Of a stretch of DNA of 64,000 nucleotides, positions 17,336-26,575 are shown piece by piece. The number at the start of each line of letters is the position of its first letter. The stretch's first letter is position 1. Made by a program: the position numbers and the translations under genes. Where the stretch lies: the NCBI GenBank assembly GCA_017471085.1, contig JAFUWW010000007.1, positions 1 to 64,000 on the forward strand. The letters are read 5' to 3'. This stretch comes from Bacteroidales bacterium (GTDB lineage Bacteria; Bacteroidota; Bacteroidia; Bacteroidales; UBA932). Under the pieces are notes generated by a model. It searched no databases. It was given only the letters and a program-made list of their open reading frames with translations, and was not told where the DNA came from.

Positions 17336-20143
17336 ATGAAACTTGTTTTCCGCGTTGTTTTCGGTTTTTTTACAGGCCTGATGCTGTGGGCCTGCAACAG
17401 CGATTATAAGGTTAGCGGCGACACCGTGACATTCCCCTGTGACGGCCTGACCGTCCGCCTGCAGGTGATCAGCCCCGAGGTGGTGCGCGTGAGCGTATCC
17501 CCGGACGGGAAATTCCCGGACCGCAGGAGCCTGGCCGTGGTTCCGCAGAAAGGCGGCACCGAATTCGAGGTGACCTGTGCCATGGGCAAGCTCCGCCTGG
17601 CCACATCGGCCCTTTCCGCAGAAGTTTACAAGGCCGACGGCTCCGTCAGTTTCTTCAAGGCCGACGGCACCCCGCTTGCCCAGGATGGCCGCAGCACATT
17701 TGAACCCATCGAGGTGGAAGGCAAGAAGGCCTACAGCGTGCGTACGCAGTTCAGCTCCACACCGGATGAGTCCTTCTACGGACTGGGGCAGCACCAGGCC
17801 GGCGAGTTCGACCACAAGGGCCGCAGTGAAGAGCTTTTCCAGTACAACACCAAGGTAAGCGTCCCGATGGTGGTCTCCACCAAGGGCTACGGGCTCATGT
17901 TCGACGCCTATTCTCTGAGCCGCTGGGGCAATCCCTTCCCTTACAGGCAGTTGGGCCAGGCCTTCAAGCTGTACGACAAGGACGGCGTGGAAGGCGCCCT
18001 GACCGGGACCTACTCTCCCTCGCAAGGTGCCCCCCTGGTGCAGCGTGAAGACAGCCTGTACTATGAGACCGAATTCCACGTGAAGAATCTCCCTGCCCTG
18101 AAAATGAGTGGCGCCAGGGTGGTCTACGAAGGCTTCCTGGAGGCTCCCGAAACGGCCGATTACCATTTCATCCAGTATTATGCAGGCTTCCAGCGTACGG
18201 AAATAGGCGGTCAGGAGAAGATGAGCCGCCGCTGGCGTCCGGCCTGGAACCCCAACAGCTACAAATTCACCGCCCGCCTGGAGAAAGGCGTGAAGACCCC
18301 CATCCGCGTGGAATGGGAACCGGACGGCGACGTCTCCTATATTGGCCTCAGGGTGGCGGAGCTGCTTTCCCCGGAAGAAGAGGAAGGAATCAGCTTCTGG
18401 AGCGAATTCGAACCCCAGGCCGATTACTACTTCATCGCGGGAGACAACTACGACAAAGTGATCGGCGGTTATCGCACCCTGACCGGCAAGGCCCCCGTCA
18501 TGCCCAAGTGGGTGCTGGGCTTCTGGCAGAGCCGCGAGCGCTATTCTACCCAGGATGAGCTGGTGGAAACCCTTGCCGAGATGCGCCGCAGGCACATTCC
18601 CGTAGACAACATCGTCCAGGACTGGCAGTATTGGGCCGATGACCAGTGGGGCAGCCACGAATTCGAGCCTTCCCGCTATCCCGACCCCGAAAAGATGCTG
18701 GACGACGTGCATTCCATGAACGCCCGCTTCATGATCTCCGTCTGGCCCAAGTTCTACACCAATACGGAGCACTATAAGGAGCTGAAAGCGGCCGGCTATG
18801 CCTTCACCCATGCCGAAGAGGCCGGCCTGAAAGACTGGCTGGGCCACGAGCAGACCTTCTACGACGCCTATGCAGAAGGCGGCCGCAAGATGTTCTGGCG
18901 CCAGATTGACGAAACCCTCTACAGCCGCTTCAACAAGAAAATCGACGCCTGGTGGATGGACGCCAGCGAGCCCAATCTCAGGGACTGCCTGCCCATGGAC
19001 TATCTCAAATGGCTCACCACGCCCACGGCCCTGGGCCCCTCCACGGAGTACCTGAACGCCTATTCCATCGTGAACGCCGATGCCATCTACAACGGCCAGC
19101 GGAGCGTCGATCCCGACAAGCGCGTGTTCCTGCTGACCCGCAGCGGCTTCATCGGCGAGCAGCGTTATTCCACCGCCACCTGGAGCGGCGACATCGGCAC
19201 GTCCTGGACCGACATGCGCATGCAGATGGCGGCCGGCCTCAATTTCTCCATGAGCGGCATCCCGTTCTGGGGCATGGATATCGGCGGATTCTCCGTCATG
19301 TCCAAGTTCTACAGTCCCGCCGCGGCCGACGAATGGCAGGAGCTGCAGACGCGCTGGCATCAGTTCGGCACGTTCGTTCCGCTGTTCCGCACCCATGGCC
19401 AGTGGCCTCGCCGCGAGCTGTGGTACATCGCCCCCGAAGGGTCCGAGGCCTATCAGAGCATCCTTTGGTACATGCGTCTCCGCTATCGCCTGATGCCGTA
19501 TCTATACTCGCTGGCCGGAGCCGTGTATAACGACGATTACACCCTGATGCGCGGCCTGCCGATGGATTTCCCTGCCGACCGCAACGTGCGCGACCTCTCC
19601 GACCAGTGGATGTTCGGCCCGGCCCTGATGCCCTGCCCCGTGAGCGAGTACAAGGCCCGCAGCCGCAGTGTCTACTTCCCGGAAGGTGTCTGGTACGATT
19701 TCTACACGGGCGCTTCCGTCAGGGGTGGCCAGACGCTCACCGTGCCGGCTCCGTACAGCCGGATGCCGCTGTTCGTGCGCGGAGGCAGCATCCTTCCCAT
19801 CGGCCCAGACATGGAGTGGAGCGACCAGAAACCCGCCGACAATCTCCTCCTGGTCGTTTATGCCGGGGCCGATGCCGATTTCACCCTCTACGAGGACGAC
19901 GGTCTTACCTATGCCTATGAGAAAGGCGCCTGCTCTTCCATCGGCCTGCATTGGGACGATGCCTCCCGCACCCTTACCGTAGGGGAGCGGCAGGGTTCCT
20001 TCCCCGGCATGCTGCAGGAAAGGACCTTCCGGGTGGTGGTGGCCGATTCCGCCCATCCGTTCGCCTATGATCCGGATGCCGCAGGCTCCGTCACCATCCG
20101 CTACGACGGACGTCCTGCCGAGGCGAAAATTTCGGAGAATTAA
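17336..20143 (+). CDS. GH31 alpha-glycosidase with PA14 insert, alpha-xylosidase-like
   Basis: 935 residues with a lipoprotein signal (Cys22, context LMLWAC). The N-terminal beta-sandwich is interrupted by a PA14-like module (about 230-345, containing HFIQYYAGFQR). The (beta/alpha)8 domain then carries the nucleophile in WWMDASEPN (Asp542) and the acid/base in WSGDIGTSW (Asp619), followed by C-terminal beta-domains. A PA14 insertion in GH31 is a hallmark of Cellvibrio and Bacteroides alpha-xylosidases that take xylosyl residues off xyloglucan oligosaccharides. GH31 also contains alpha-glucosidases and alpha-galactosidases, so debranching of galactomannan is possible. No GH27/GH36 alpha-galactosidase is encoded here. 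Confidence 0.88.
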   Translation: MKLVFRVVFGFFTGLMLWACNSDYKVSGDTVTFPCDGLTVRLQVISPEVVRVSVSPDGKFPDRRSLAVVPQKGGTEFEVTCAMGKLRLATSALSAEVYKADGSVSFFKADGTPLAQDGRSTFEPIEVEGKKAYSVRTQFSSTPDESFYGLGQHQAGEFDHKGRSEELFQYNTKVSVPMVVSTKGYGLMFDAYSLSRWGNPFPYRQLGQAFKLYDKDGVEGALTGTYSPSQGAPLVQREDSLYYETEFHVKNLPALKMSGARVVYEGFLEAPETADYHFIQYYAGFQRTEIGGQEKMSRRWRPAWNPNSYKFTARLEKGVKTPIRVEWEPDGDVSYIGLRVAELLSPEEEEGISFWSEFEPQADYYFIAGDNYDKVIGGYRTLTGKAPVMPKWVLGFWQSRERYSTQDELVETLAEMRRRHIPVDNIVQDWQYWADDQWGSHEFEPSRYPDPEKMLDDVHSMNARFMISVWPKFYTNTEHYKELKAAGYAFTHAEEAGLKDWLGHEQTFYDAYAEGGRKMFWRQIDETLYSRFNKKIDAWWMDASEPNLRDCLPMDYLKWLTTPTALGPSTEYLNAYSIVNADAIYNGQRSVDPDKRVFLLTRSGFIGEQRYSTATWSGDIGTSWTDMRMQMAAGLNFSMSGIPFWGMDIGGFSVMSKFYSPAAADEWQELQTRWHQFGTFVPLFRTHGQWPRRELWYIAPEGSEAYQSILWYMRLRYRLMPYLYSLAGAVYNDDYTLMRGLPMDFPADRNVRDLSDQWMFGPALMPCPVSEYKARSRSVYFPEGVWYDFYTGASVRGGQTLTVPAPYSRMPLFVRGGSILPIGPDMEWSDQKPADNLLLVVYAGADADFTLYEDDGLTYAYEKGACSSIGLHWDDASRTLTVGERQGSFPGMLQERTFRVVVADSAHPFAYDPDAAGSVTIRYDGRPAEAKISEN

Positions 20144-20172
20144 TGATACTTTTTTGGAAATTAACTGATTGA

Positions 20173-22494
20173 ATGATGAATACAGCTTTGAAGATTGTTT
20201 CTGCATCTTTTGCCGCCATGCTGCTGGCGGCCTGCAGTACGGGCAGCCAGCCCAAGGCCATCGCTTCGGATGCAGCCGTGGAAGCCAAGGTGGAAAGCGT
20301 GCTCAAGGGCATGACCCTGAAGGAGAAGGCCGGCCAGATGGTCCAGCTCACCATCATGGTGCTGGAAGACGAAACCCACGAGGCCATCGACCCGGCCAAA
20401 CTGGACAAGATTATCGGGGAGTATAAAGTGGGCTCCATCCTGAACGTGATGCACGATGCCGCCCATTCCCGGGAGCATACTGCCGAAATGGTCCGGCAGA
20501 TCCAGGAGAAGTCCATGGAGGTACTGGGCATCCCCTGCATCTATGGCCTGGACATGATCCACGGGGCCTCCTATCTGATCGAGGGCTCGCTGTATCCGCA
20601 GGAAATCAACCTTGCGGCCACTTTCAACCGCGACTATGCCCGCATGATGGGCGAAGCCATGGCCTATGAGACCCGTGCCGCCCAGGTTCCGTGGGTGTTT
20701 TCTCCGGTGATGGACCTGGGACGCGATCCCCGCTGGCCGCGTATCTGGGAAAGCTTCGGGGAAGACCCGTACGTGCAGAGCGAGATGGCCCGCATCGAGA
20801 CCGAGGCCATCCAGGGACCGGATCCCAACCATATCGACCTGGAGCATGCGGCTGTGAGCCTGAAGCATTTCATGGGCTACGGCGTACCGCATACCGGCAA
20901 GGACCGCACCCCTGCCTATATCGCCGAGAATGACCTGAGGGAGAAATACTTCCGCCCGTTCAAGGAATGCTTCCAGGCGGGGGCTCTCACCGCCATGGTG
21001 AATTCCGCCTCCATCAACGGCATCCCCACCCATGCGAACCAGACGCTTCTCACCGGCTGGGTGAAGGAGCAGCTGGGCTGGGACGGCATGCTGGTGACCG
21101 ACTGGGCCGATATCGACAATCTCTATACCCGTGACCATGTGGCGGCCGACAAGCGCGGTGCCGTGGCCCTGGGCATCAACGCCGGCATCGACATGATCAT
21201 GGATCCGTACGATCCCGAGTGCGTGAACGTCATTGTGGAACTGGCCGAATCCGGTGAGATTCCCATGTCCCGGATCGATGACGCCGTGCGCCGCATCCTC
21301 CGCCTGAAAGTGCGCCTGGGTCTGTTCGAGAATCCGGTATGGGAACACGATTATCCCGAATTCGCCTCCGAACGATTCGGAAAGGAATCCTATGCCGCCG
21401 CCCTGGAATCGGAGGTCCTCCTCAAGAACGAGGACGGCATCCTGCCTCTCAAGGGGACGGAACGGATTCTAGTCACCGGTCCCAACGCCAACTCCCTGCG
21501 TGCCCTGAACGGCGGCTGGAGTTACCGCTGGCAGGGTGCCGCCGACGAGTTTGCTCCGAAGTACAATACCATCCTGGAAGCCCTCCGGAACCGTTTTTCC
21601 AACGTAGCCTATGCGCCGGGCGTGGAATATATCGAGATTCCCATGGCCTGGCAGTATGAGAGGGCCGACGGCATCCCCGCAGCCGTGGCGGCTGCCCGCG
21701 GAGCCGATGTAATCATTGCCTGCGTGGGTGAGAATTCCTATTGCGAGACCCCCGGCAACATGGACGACCTGAACCTTTCCTCCAACCAGAAAGACCTGGT
21801 GAAGCAGCTGGCCGCCACCGGCAAACCTGTGATCCTGGTACTCAACGAAGGCCGTCCCCGCATTATCGGCGACATCGAGCCGCTGGCAAAGGCCGTGGTG
21901 GACGTGATGCTGCCTTCCAACTATGGCGGCGACGCCCTGGCCGCCCTCCTGTCCGGCGACGAGAACTTCTCCGGCAAGCTGCCGTTCACTTATTCCAAGC
22001 ACATCAATGCCCTTCACACCTACGATTACAAGGTGTCCGAGCACCGCGAGGTGATGGAAGGCTCTTACAATTACGACGCCATCATGGACGTCCAGTGGCC
22101 CTTCGGCCACGGCCTCAGCTACACCACCTTTGCTTACAGCGACTTCCAGCTGCTCAGCCCGGCCGGGTTCCAGGCAGGCGACGTGCTCAAGGTCTCCGTG
22201 AAGGTGACCAATACCGGCAACCGTGCCGGCAAGGAAGCCGTATTGCTGTACAGCTCCGACCTGGTGGCTTCACTGATTCCCGACGTGAAACGTCTTCGCG
22301 GCTTCGAAAAGGTGGCCCTCAATCCCGGCGAATCCAAGACCGTTACCTTCGAGATTCCGGCCGAAGAACTGGCTTTTGTAGGCGCGGACGGGAAATGGCG
22401 CCTGGAGAAGGGCGAGTTCCGTCTCTCCTGCGGCGGCAGCGGCCTTATGGTGAACTGCACGGAAACTAAAGTCTGGGAAACGCCCAATATCTGA
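20173..22494 (+). CDS. GH3 beta-glucosidase-family lipoprotein
   Basis: 773 residues with a lipoprotein signal (LLAACS). The GH3 N-terminal barrel contains GLDMIHGASYL, KHFMGYG and the nucleophile motif VTDWADI (Asp310). The alpha/beta sandwich and a fibronectin-III-like C-terminal domain (about 650-773, with LRGFEKVALNPGE) follow, giving the full-length architecture. It probably removes non-reducing beta-linked glucose from gluco-oligosaccharides in the periplasm, the counterpart of the mannan-specific enzymes when the substrate is glucomannan or xyloglucan. Its stop codon overlaps the epimerase start by one base, indicating co-translation. Confidence 0.9.
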   Translation: MMNTALKIVSASFAAMLLAACSTGSQPKAIASDAAVEAKVESVLKGMTLKEKAGQMVQLTIMVLEDETHEAIDPAKLDKIIGEYKVGSILNVMHDAAHSREHTAEMVRQIQEKSMEVLGIPCIYGLDMIHGASYLIEGSLYPQEINLAATFNRDYARMMGEAMAYETRAAQVPWVFSPVMDLGRDPRWPRIWESFGEDPYVQSEMARIETEAIQGPDPNHIDLEHAAVSLKHFMGYGVPHTGKDRTPAYIAENDLREKYFRPFKECFQAGALTAMVNSASINGIPTHANQTLLTGWVKEQLGWDGMLVTDWADIDNLYTRDHVAADKRGAVALGINAGIDMIMDPYDPECVNVIVELAESGEIPMSRIDDAVRRILRLKVRLGLFENPVWEHDYPEFASERFGKESYAAALESEVLLKNEDGILPLKGTERILVTGPNANSLRALNGGWSYRWQGAADEFAPKYNTILEALRNRFSNVAYAPGVEYIEIPMAWQYERADGIPAAVAAARGADVIIACVGENSYCETPGNMDDLNLSSNQKDLVKQLAATGKPVILVLNEGRPRIIGDIEPLAKAVVDVMLPSNYGGDALAALLSGDENFSGKLPFTYSKHINALHTYDYKVSEHREVMEGSYNYDAIMDVQWPFGHGLSYTTFAYSDFQLLSPAGFQAGDVLKVSVKVTNTGNRAGKEAVLLYSSDLVASLIPDVKRLRGFEKVALNPGESKTVTFEIPAEELAFVGADGKWRLEKGEFRLSCGGSGLMVNCTETKVWETPNI

Positions 22495-23678
22495 TGGAAA
22501 CAAGGACGGAAACGTTCCTGCGGGAAGTCCGCACGGAACTGGAAGGGAATATCCTCCCTTTCTGGCAGAGACTCAAGGATCCGCGCGGCGGATTCTATGG
22601 CGAAATGGCCTCCGACGGGCGCATCGTCTATGACGCACCCCGGGGCGTCATCCTGAACGCCCGCATCATCTGGTCTTTCGCGGCGGCCTATGGCGCCTTG
22701 GGCAAGACCGGGTATCTGGTGGCTGCGATGCATGGGAGGGACTGGTTCCTGGACCATTTCTGCGACCACAAATACGGCGGCGTGTACTGGAGCGTGACCC
22801 CGGAAGGGGAGCGCCTGGAAACCAAGAAACAACTCTATGCCCAGGCTTTCGCCATCTACGGGCTCAGCGAACTGTACCGGGTTACCAGGGACGACGAGGC
22901 CCTGAAAAACGCCGTAAACCTGTACAAAGTGGTGGAAGCCTTCTTTGCCGATGCGGAGTACGGCGGCTATACGGAGGCGCTGGCCCGGGATTTCTCCCCG
23001 TTGGAGGACATGTCCCTGAGCGCCCACGACATCAATGCCGACAAGACCATGAACTCGCACCTGCATCTGCTGGAAGCCTATGCATCCCTGTACCGGGTAT
23101 GGCCGGACGAGGGGCTGAAAGCCGCCGTGGAACGCCTGCTGGACATTGTCTGTGGCCGGATGATGGGGCCGGAAGGACACCTGAAGCTCTATTTCAGGAA
23201 GGACTGGACCGTCCTTCCCGGAGCCGTTTCCTACGGCCATGACATTGAAACTTCCTGGCTGGCGCTGGAGTGCGCCTTCGCTTTGAAAGAGATCGACGTA
23301 GTGGACCGGGTGCGGCCTGCCGCCCTCTCTCTTGGCAGGGGAGGAAACGACGGCCTGCTGCCCGACGGTTCCATGCTGTACGAGAAACTGGAAAACGGGA
23401 CGCTGGACGAGTCCCGCCAGTGGTGGGTGCAGGCCGAAACCGTAGTGGGCAACCTGTGGCTGTGGAAGTACCATGGGGTGGAAAAGGGTGCGGAACACGC
23501 CCTGGCTGCCTGGGCCTATATCCGTGACCATCTGGTGGATGCCGCGGGCGGAGAATGGCACTGGGCCATTTTGCCGGACGGATCTCCGGATATCGCCCAG
23601 CCCAAGGCGGGTTTCTGGAAATGCCCTTACCATAACACCAGGATGTGCCTGGAAGCAATGAATATTTTCAATGAATGA
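22494..23678 (+). CDS. AGE-family cellobiose/mannobiose 2-epimerase
   Basis: 394 residues with no signal peptide, so cytoplasmic. It is an (alpha/alpha)6-barrel protein of the N-acylglucosamine 2-epimerase superfamily with the conserved blocks NARIIWSFAAAY, SLSAHDINADKTMNSHLHLLE, SYGHDIETSWL and WWVQAE. The histidines in these blocks form the proton-transfer pair. The cellobiose 2-epimerase branch interconverts the reducing-end glucose and mannose of beta-1,4-disaccharides. Here it would turn mannobiose into mannosylglucose for the GH130 phosphorylase. It overlaps the transporter gene by 4 nt (ATGA). Confidence 0.9.
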   Translation: METRTETFLREVRTELEGNILPFWQRLKDPRGGFYGEMASDGRIVYDAPRGVILNARIIWSFAAAYGALGKTGYLVAAMHGRDWFLDHFCDHKYGGVYWSVTPEGERLETKKQLYAQAFAIYGLSELYRVTRDDEALKNAVNLYKVVEAFFADAEYGGYTEALARDFSPLEDMSLSAHDINADKTMNSHLHLLEAYASLYRVWPDEGLKAAVERLLDIVCGRMMGPEGHLKLYFRKDWTVLPGAVSYGHDIETSWLALECAFALKEIDVVDRVRPAALSLGRGGNDGLLPDGSMLYEKLENGTLDESRQWWVQAETVVGNLWLWKYHGVEKGAEHALAAWAYIRDHLVDAAGGEWHWAILPDGSPDIAQPKAGFWKCPYHNTRMCLEAMNIFNE

Positions 23679-25033
23679 CGACAAAGAATATGGCTAAACT
23701 GTCAGAAAAAATCGGATATGGACTGGGAGATGCCGCAGCCGGCGGCATTACCTGGAAAGTCATGTCCATCGCCTTCCCTCTGTTTTTTACCAACATTTTC
23801 GGCCTTACCGTAGCCGATACGGCCACCCTGATGCTGGTGGCGAGGCTCTTCGACGTGGTCACGGACCCGCTGATGGGAGCGCTGGCCGACCGCACCCAGT
23901 CGCGTTGGGGAACTTATCGGCCCTGGCTCATATTCGGCGCCATCCCTCTGGGAGCCGTCTTTGCCCTGCTGCTGTTTACGCCTGATTTCGGCCCGGTGGG
24001 CAAGCGGATCTATGCCTATTCGCTCTATCTGCTTATGATGGCCGTTTACACCGCCGTGAACGTGCCTTACGGCTCCTTGCTGGGCGTGATGACGGACGAT
24101 GACAACGAGAAGAACCAGTTTTCGTCGTACCGGATGGTCGGGGCCTATGCGATGGGCTTCGTCACCCTGCTTTCCTTCCCTTACCTGCAGAAGATGGTGG
24201 GCGGAACCGAGCAGCATCAGTACGCCGTCCTCGGCGTGGTGCTCGGCGCCATAGCCGCGGCGGGCACCCTGGCCTGCGGCCTGCTGACCAAAGAGCGTCT
24301 GAAGCCCGTCAGGGCCGAGAAATTCTCGTTCAAACCCTTTGCCGACCTGTTCCGCAACAAACCCTGGATTTACCTGACGCTCATCGGCATCTGCACCAAT
24401 TTCTTCAACGGTTTCCGCTATGCGGTGGCCGGCTATCTCCTGGAATACTGCCTGCACGGGGATGTCACCGTTTCCGGTCTCATCATCAATTATACCGTGT
24501 TCATGACCTTCGGCGAGGTTACCTGCATGATTTTTGGCGCCCTATCGCCCAAGTTCACCCAGTGGGTGGGTTCCAAGCGCAAGGCTTTCGCCTGGGCGGC
24601 CGTCATCTGCGCCGTCACCTCCGTCGCCTTCTTCTTCATTCCCATGGATCCCCGGTACATCTGGGTGATGGTGGCCGTGGTCATCCTCACGTCCGTGGGC
24701 ATCGGCCTGTATTCTCCGCTGCTGTGGTCCATGTATGCCGATGTCGCCGATTATGCCACCGAGAAGAACGGCACTTCCTCCACGGGTCTCATCTTCTCTT
24801 CCGGTACGATGGCCCAGAAGTTCGGATCGGCCATCTCCGGCGCCCTGGTGGCCATGCTCCTGGGGATTGCGGGCTTTATTTCCGGCACCGACCCCGCCAC
24901 CGGGCAGACGGTGGTGACCATCACCAATGAACCGGCGGTCCAGACCATGATCTGGTCGCTGTTCTCCCTCTTCCCCGCCGCCATCGCCCTCCTGATCCTC
25001 CTTCTCCTGAGACTGTATCCCATCAAAAAATAA
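23675..25033 (+). CDS. GPH-family (MFS) sodium/proton:disaccharide symporter
   Basis: 452 residues with about 12 membrane helices. The N-terminal signature KIGYGLGDAAAGGI and the loop DPLMGALADRTQSRWGTYRPW are diagnostic of the glycoside-pentoside-hexuronide cation symporters (MelB relatives). It sits at the end of the PUL directly after the cytoplasmic epimerase, which suggests that it brings mannobiose or related disaccharides across the inner membrane. An alternative start MAKLSEK lies five codons in. The gene is followed by a strong hairpin terminator. Confidence 0.92.
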   Translation: MTTKNMAKLSEKIGYGLGDAAAGGITWKVMSIAFPLFFTNIFGLTVADTATLMLVARLFDVVTDPLMGALADRTQSRWGTYRPWLIFGAIPLGAVFALLLFTPDFGPVGKRIYAYSLYLLMMAVYTAVNVPYGSLLGVMTDDDNEKNQFSSYRMVGAYAMGFVTLLSFPYLQKMVGGTEQHQYAVLGVVLGAIAAAGTLACGLLTKERLKPVRAEKFSFKPFADLFRNKPWIYLTLIGICTNFFNGFRYAVAGYLLEYCLHGDVTVSGLIINYTVFMTFGEVTCMIFGALSPKFTQWVGSKRKAFAWAAVICAVTSVAFFFIPMDPRYIWVMVAVVILTSVGIGLYSPLLWSMYADVADYATEKNGTSSTGLIFSSGTMAQKFGSAISGALVAMLLGIAGFISGTDPATGQTVVTITNEPAVQTMIWSLFSLFPAAIALLILLLLRLYPIKK

Positions 25034-25050
25034 CGGAGACGGAGATACAA

Positions 25051-25080
25051 AAAACGCAGGCCCGAAAGGTCTGCGTTTTA
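25051..25080. terminator. Bidirectional terminator between PUL and rpmH
   Basis: AAAACGCAGGCC and GGTCTGCGTTTT form a 12-bp stem (one G:T pair) around a CGAAA loop. An A-tract precedes it and a T-tract follows, so it can end the plus-strand PUL transcript and the minus-strand rpmH message. Confidence 0.85.
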
Positions 25081-25102
25081 CTTTCTGTGCTGCAAGTGGA
25101 GA

Positions 25103-25255
25103 CTACCAGCGGTCTTCGTCGGAGACGCTGAGTTTCTTGCGGGCGTGACGACGGCGGGCGCTCAGGACGCGGCGGCCGTTGGCGGAAGCCATGCGGGCGC
25201 GGAAACCGTGCTTGTTCACGCGCTTGCGGCGGGAGGGTTGGAATGTTCTTTTCAT
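25103..25255 (-). CDS. rpmH: 50S ribosomal protein L34
   Basis: A 50-residue, strongly basic protein, [20 protein letters not shown] at its N-terminus, with the L34 signature running through [15 protein letters not shown]. The C-terminal tail [11 protein letters not shown] is slightly longer than in the E. coli protein, as is common in Bacteroidota. It is a component of the 50S subunit. It has its own promoter and is not in the usual rpmH-rnpA operon; no rnpA is visible beside it. Confidence 0.96.
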   Translation of the reverse strand: MKRTFQPSRRKRVNKHGFRARMASANGRRVLSARRRHARKKLSVSDEDRW

Positions 25256-25290
25256 GATATCTCTTTTTTATATTTTTCGCGTAAGGACTG

Positions 25291-25321
25291 CAAAGGTAGC
25301 AATTCCCGCCGAAATTGCCAA
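25291..25321 (-). promoter_or_regulatory. rpmH promoter
   Basis: Minus-strand TTG (25319-25321), 20-nt spacer and TACCTTTG (25291-25298) match the Bacteroidota consensus exactly. The predicted 5' leader is about 30 nt and AT-rich. Confidence 0.7.
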
Positions 25322-25339
25322 ATTTTTTTTGCAAAGGAC

Positions 25340-25993
25340 CTACCGGCGGATATGGATGACCAGTTTTCCGTCGAAATACGGGTCCGGAAGCCAGGCGCTG
25401 ACCGGCCAGGTGGACACGCTGCCGCGCGGAAGGCGGTGACGGGCCATGACCTGCGCGATCTCTTCGTTCACGTCGCCCCCTTTGAGGTACAGGATGCCCT
25501 CCGTGAATTTCCCTTTCACCCAGGGATAAAAGTCCGGGAGCGATGCAACGGCGCGGGATACTACAAATGCGAAACTGTCCGGGAGAGACTCAGCCCGCTG
25601 GTTCACGACCACGGCGTTCTTCAGTCCCAGGGCTTCGGCGACGGCCTGTGCCACCATGGTTTTTTTGCCCACGGAGTCACAAAGGGTAAAGCGGGCCTCC
25701 GGGAACAGGATGGCGAGCGGAATGCCGGGAAAGCCTCCGCCGGTACCCAGGTCCAGGACACTCGCCTGCGAGAACTGTTCCGGGAGACCCGGAATGGTGA
25801 GCAGGTAACGTGCGACGGCCAGGGAATGCAGGACGTGGTGGCTGTACAAGGCGTCGATGTCTTTGCGGGAAATGACATTGATTTTCTCATTCCATTCCCG
25901 GTACAGGCCGTCCAGCTGCCGGAACTGGCGCTCCTGCTGCCCGGAAACGGGAAAATCGGCCCGGATAAAATCCAAAAATTCCTGTGCGTTCAT
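25340..25993 (-). CDS. rsmG: 16S rRNA (guanine527-N7)-methyltransferase
   Basis: 217 residues starting at MNAQEFLDFI, whose ATG overlaps the stop of the upstream sigma-factor gene by 4 nt. The SAM-binding motif VLDLGTGGGFPGIPLAI, the conserved NVISRKD near the N-terminus and the late motif FVVSRAVA identify RsmG (GidB), which methylates G527 of 16S rRNA. It is the last gene of a polA-sigma-rsmG unit. Length is normal for the family. Confidence 0.95.
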   Translation of the reverse strand: MNAQEFLDFIRADFPVSGQQERQFRQLDGLYREWNEKINVISRKDIDALYSHHVLHSLAVARYLLTIPGLPEQFSQASVLDLGTGGGFPGIPLAILFPEARFTLCDSVGKKTMVAQAVAEALGLKNAVVVNQRAESLPDSFAFVVSRAVASLPDFYPWVKGKFTEGILYLKGGDVNEEIAQVMARHRLPRGSVSTWPVSAWLPDPYFDGKLVIHIRR

Positions 25994-26574
25994 TCTACTT
26001 CCCCCCTTAACATCATTTCTGCCAGGTGCTGTTTGCCGCGCCGGATGCGGGTGCGGACGGTGTTCAGTTCCAGGCCCAGTTCCCCGGCGATCTCCCCATA
26101 TTCCAGTTCGTCTATCATATACTTGATCATCACGTCTTTGTACAGCGAGGGCAGTTCGTCGATGTACTGCATCAGGCGCTGGTGCACCTCGTCGTTGATG
26201 ATCTCTTCCTCCGGGGTAGTGTCCGTGAGTTCCGCTCCGGCCTCGTTGCCTTCGGCGGTGGCTTTCTGCTTGATGCCCTCCTTTTTCTCGTCTTCCCGGT
26301 GGATGCTGCTCAGATGGTCCAGCGCCGTCCGGGTGGCGATGGTCACCAGCCACGGGCGGAATTCCCGCTCCGTGTCGAAACTTTTCAGCGCGGCGAAGGC
26401 TTTCTGGAAGCTTTCCGACACCACGTCGTCCACGTCGGCCTTCCATTGGAAATATCCGCTCACCCTGCTGCGGACAGCCCGCTCGTGAATCTGGTACAGG
26501 GCGCGGTAGGCCATCTGGTCTCCCTGGATGGCGTGTTCCACGAGCTCTTTTTCCGTTAAATGCAAATAATCCAT
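25990..26574 (-). CDS. ECF-type RNA polymerase sigma factor
   Basis: 194 residues. Region 2 (AYRALYQIHERAV, then VDDVVSESFQKAFAALKSFD) and region 4 (LPSLYKDVMIKYMIDELEYGEIAGELGLELNTVRTRIRRGK, a helix-turn-helix) are clear, joined by an acidic linker that is longer than usual (about residues 98-125). There is no adjacent FecR/anti-sigma gene; instead it lies 1 nt after polA and overlaps rsmG, so it is co-transcribed with housekeeping genes. Target promoters are unknown. Confidence 0.9.
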   Translation of the reverse strand: MDYLHLTEKELVEHAIQGDQMAYRALYQIHERAVRSRVSGYFQWKADVDDVVSESFQKAFAALKSFDTEREFRPWLVTIATRTALDHLSSIHREDEKKEGIKQKATAEGNEAGAELTDTTPEEEIINDEVHQRLMQYIDELPSLYKDVMIKYMIDELEYGEIAGELGLELNTVRTRIRRGKQHLAEMMLRGEVE

Positions 26575-26575
26575 G

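Noticed and set aside
25990..26574. ECF sigma factor as the regulator of the PUL
   Set aside because: It lies on the opposite strand across a bidirectional terminator, is tightly coupled to polA and rsmG and has no FecR-type partner.
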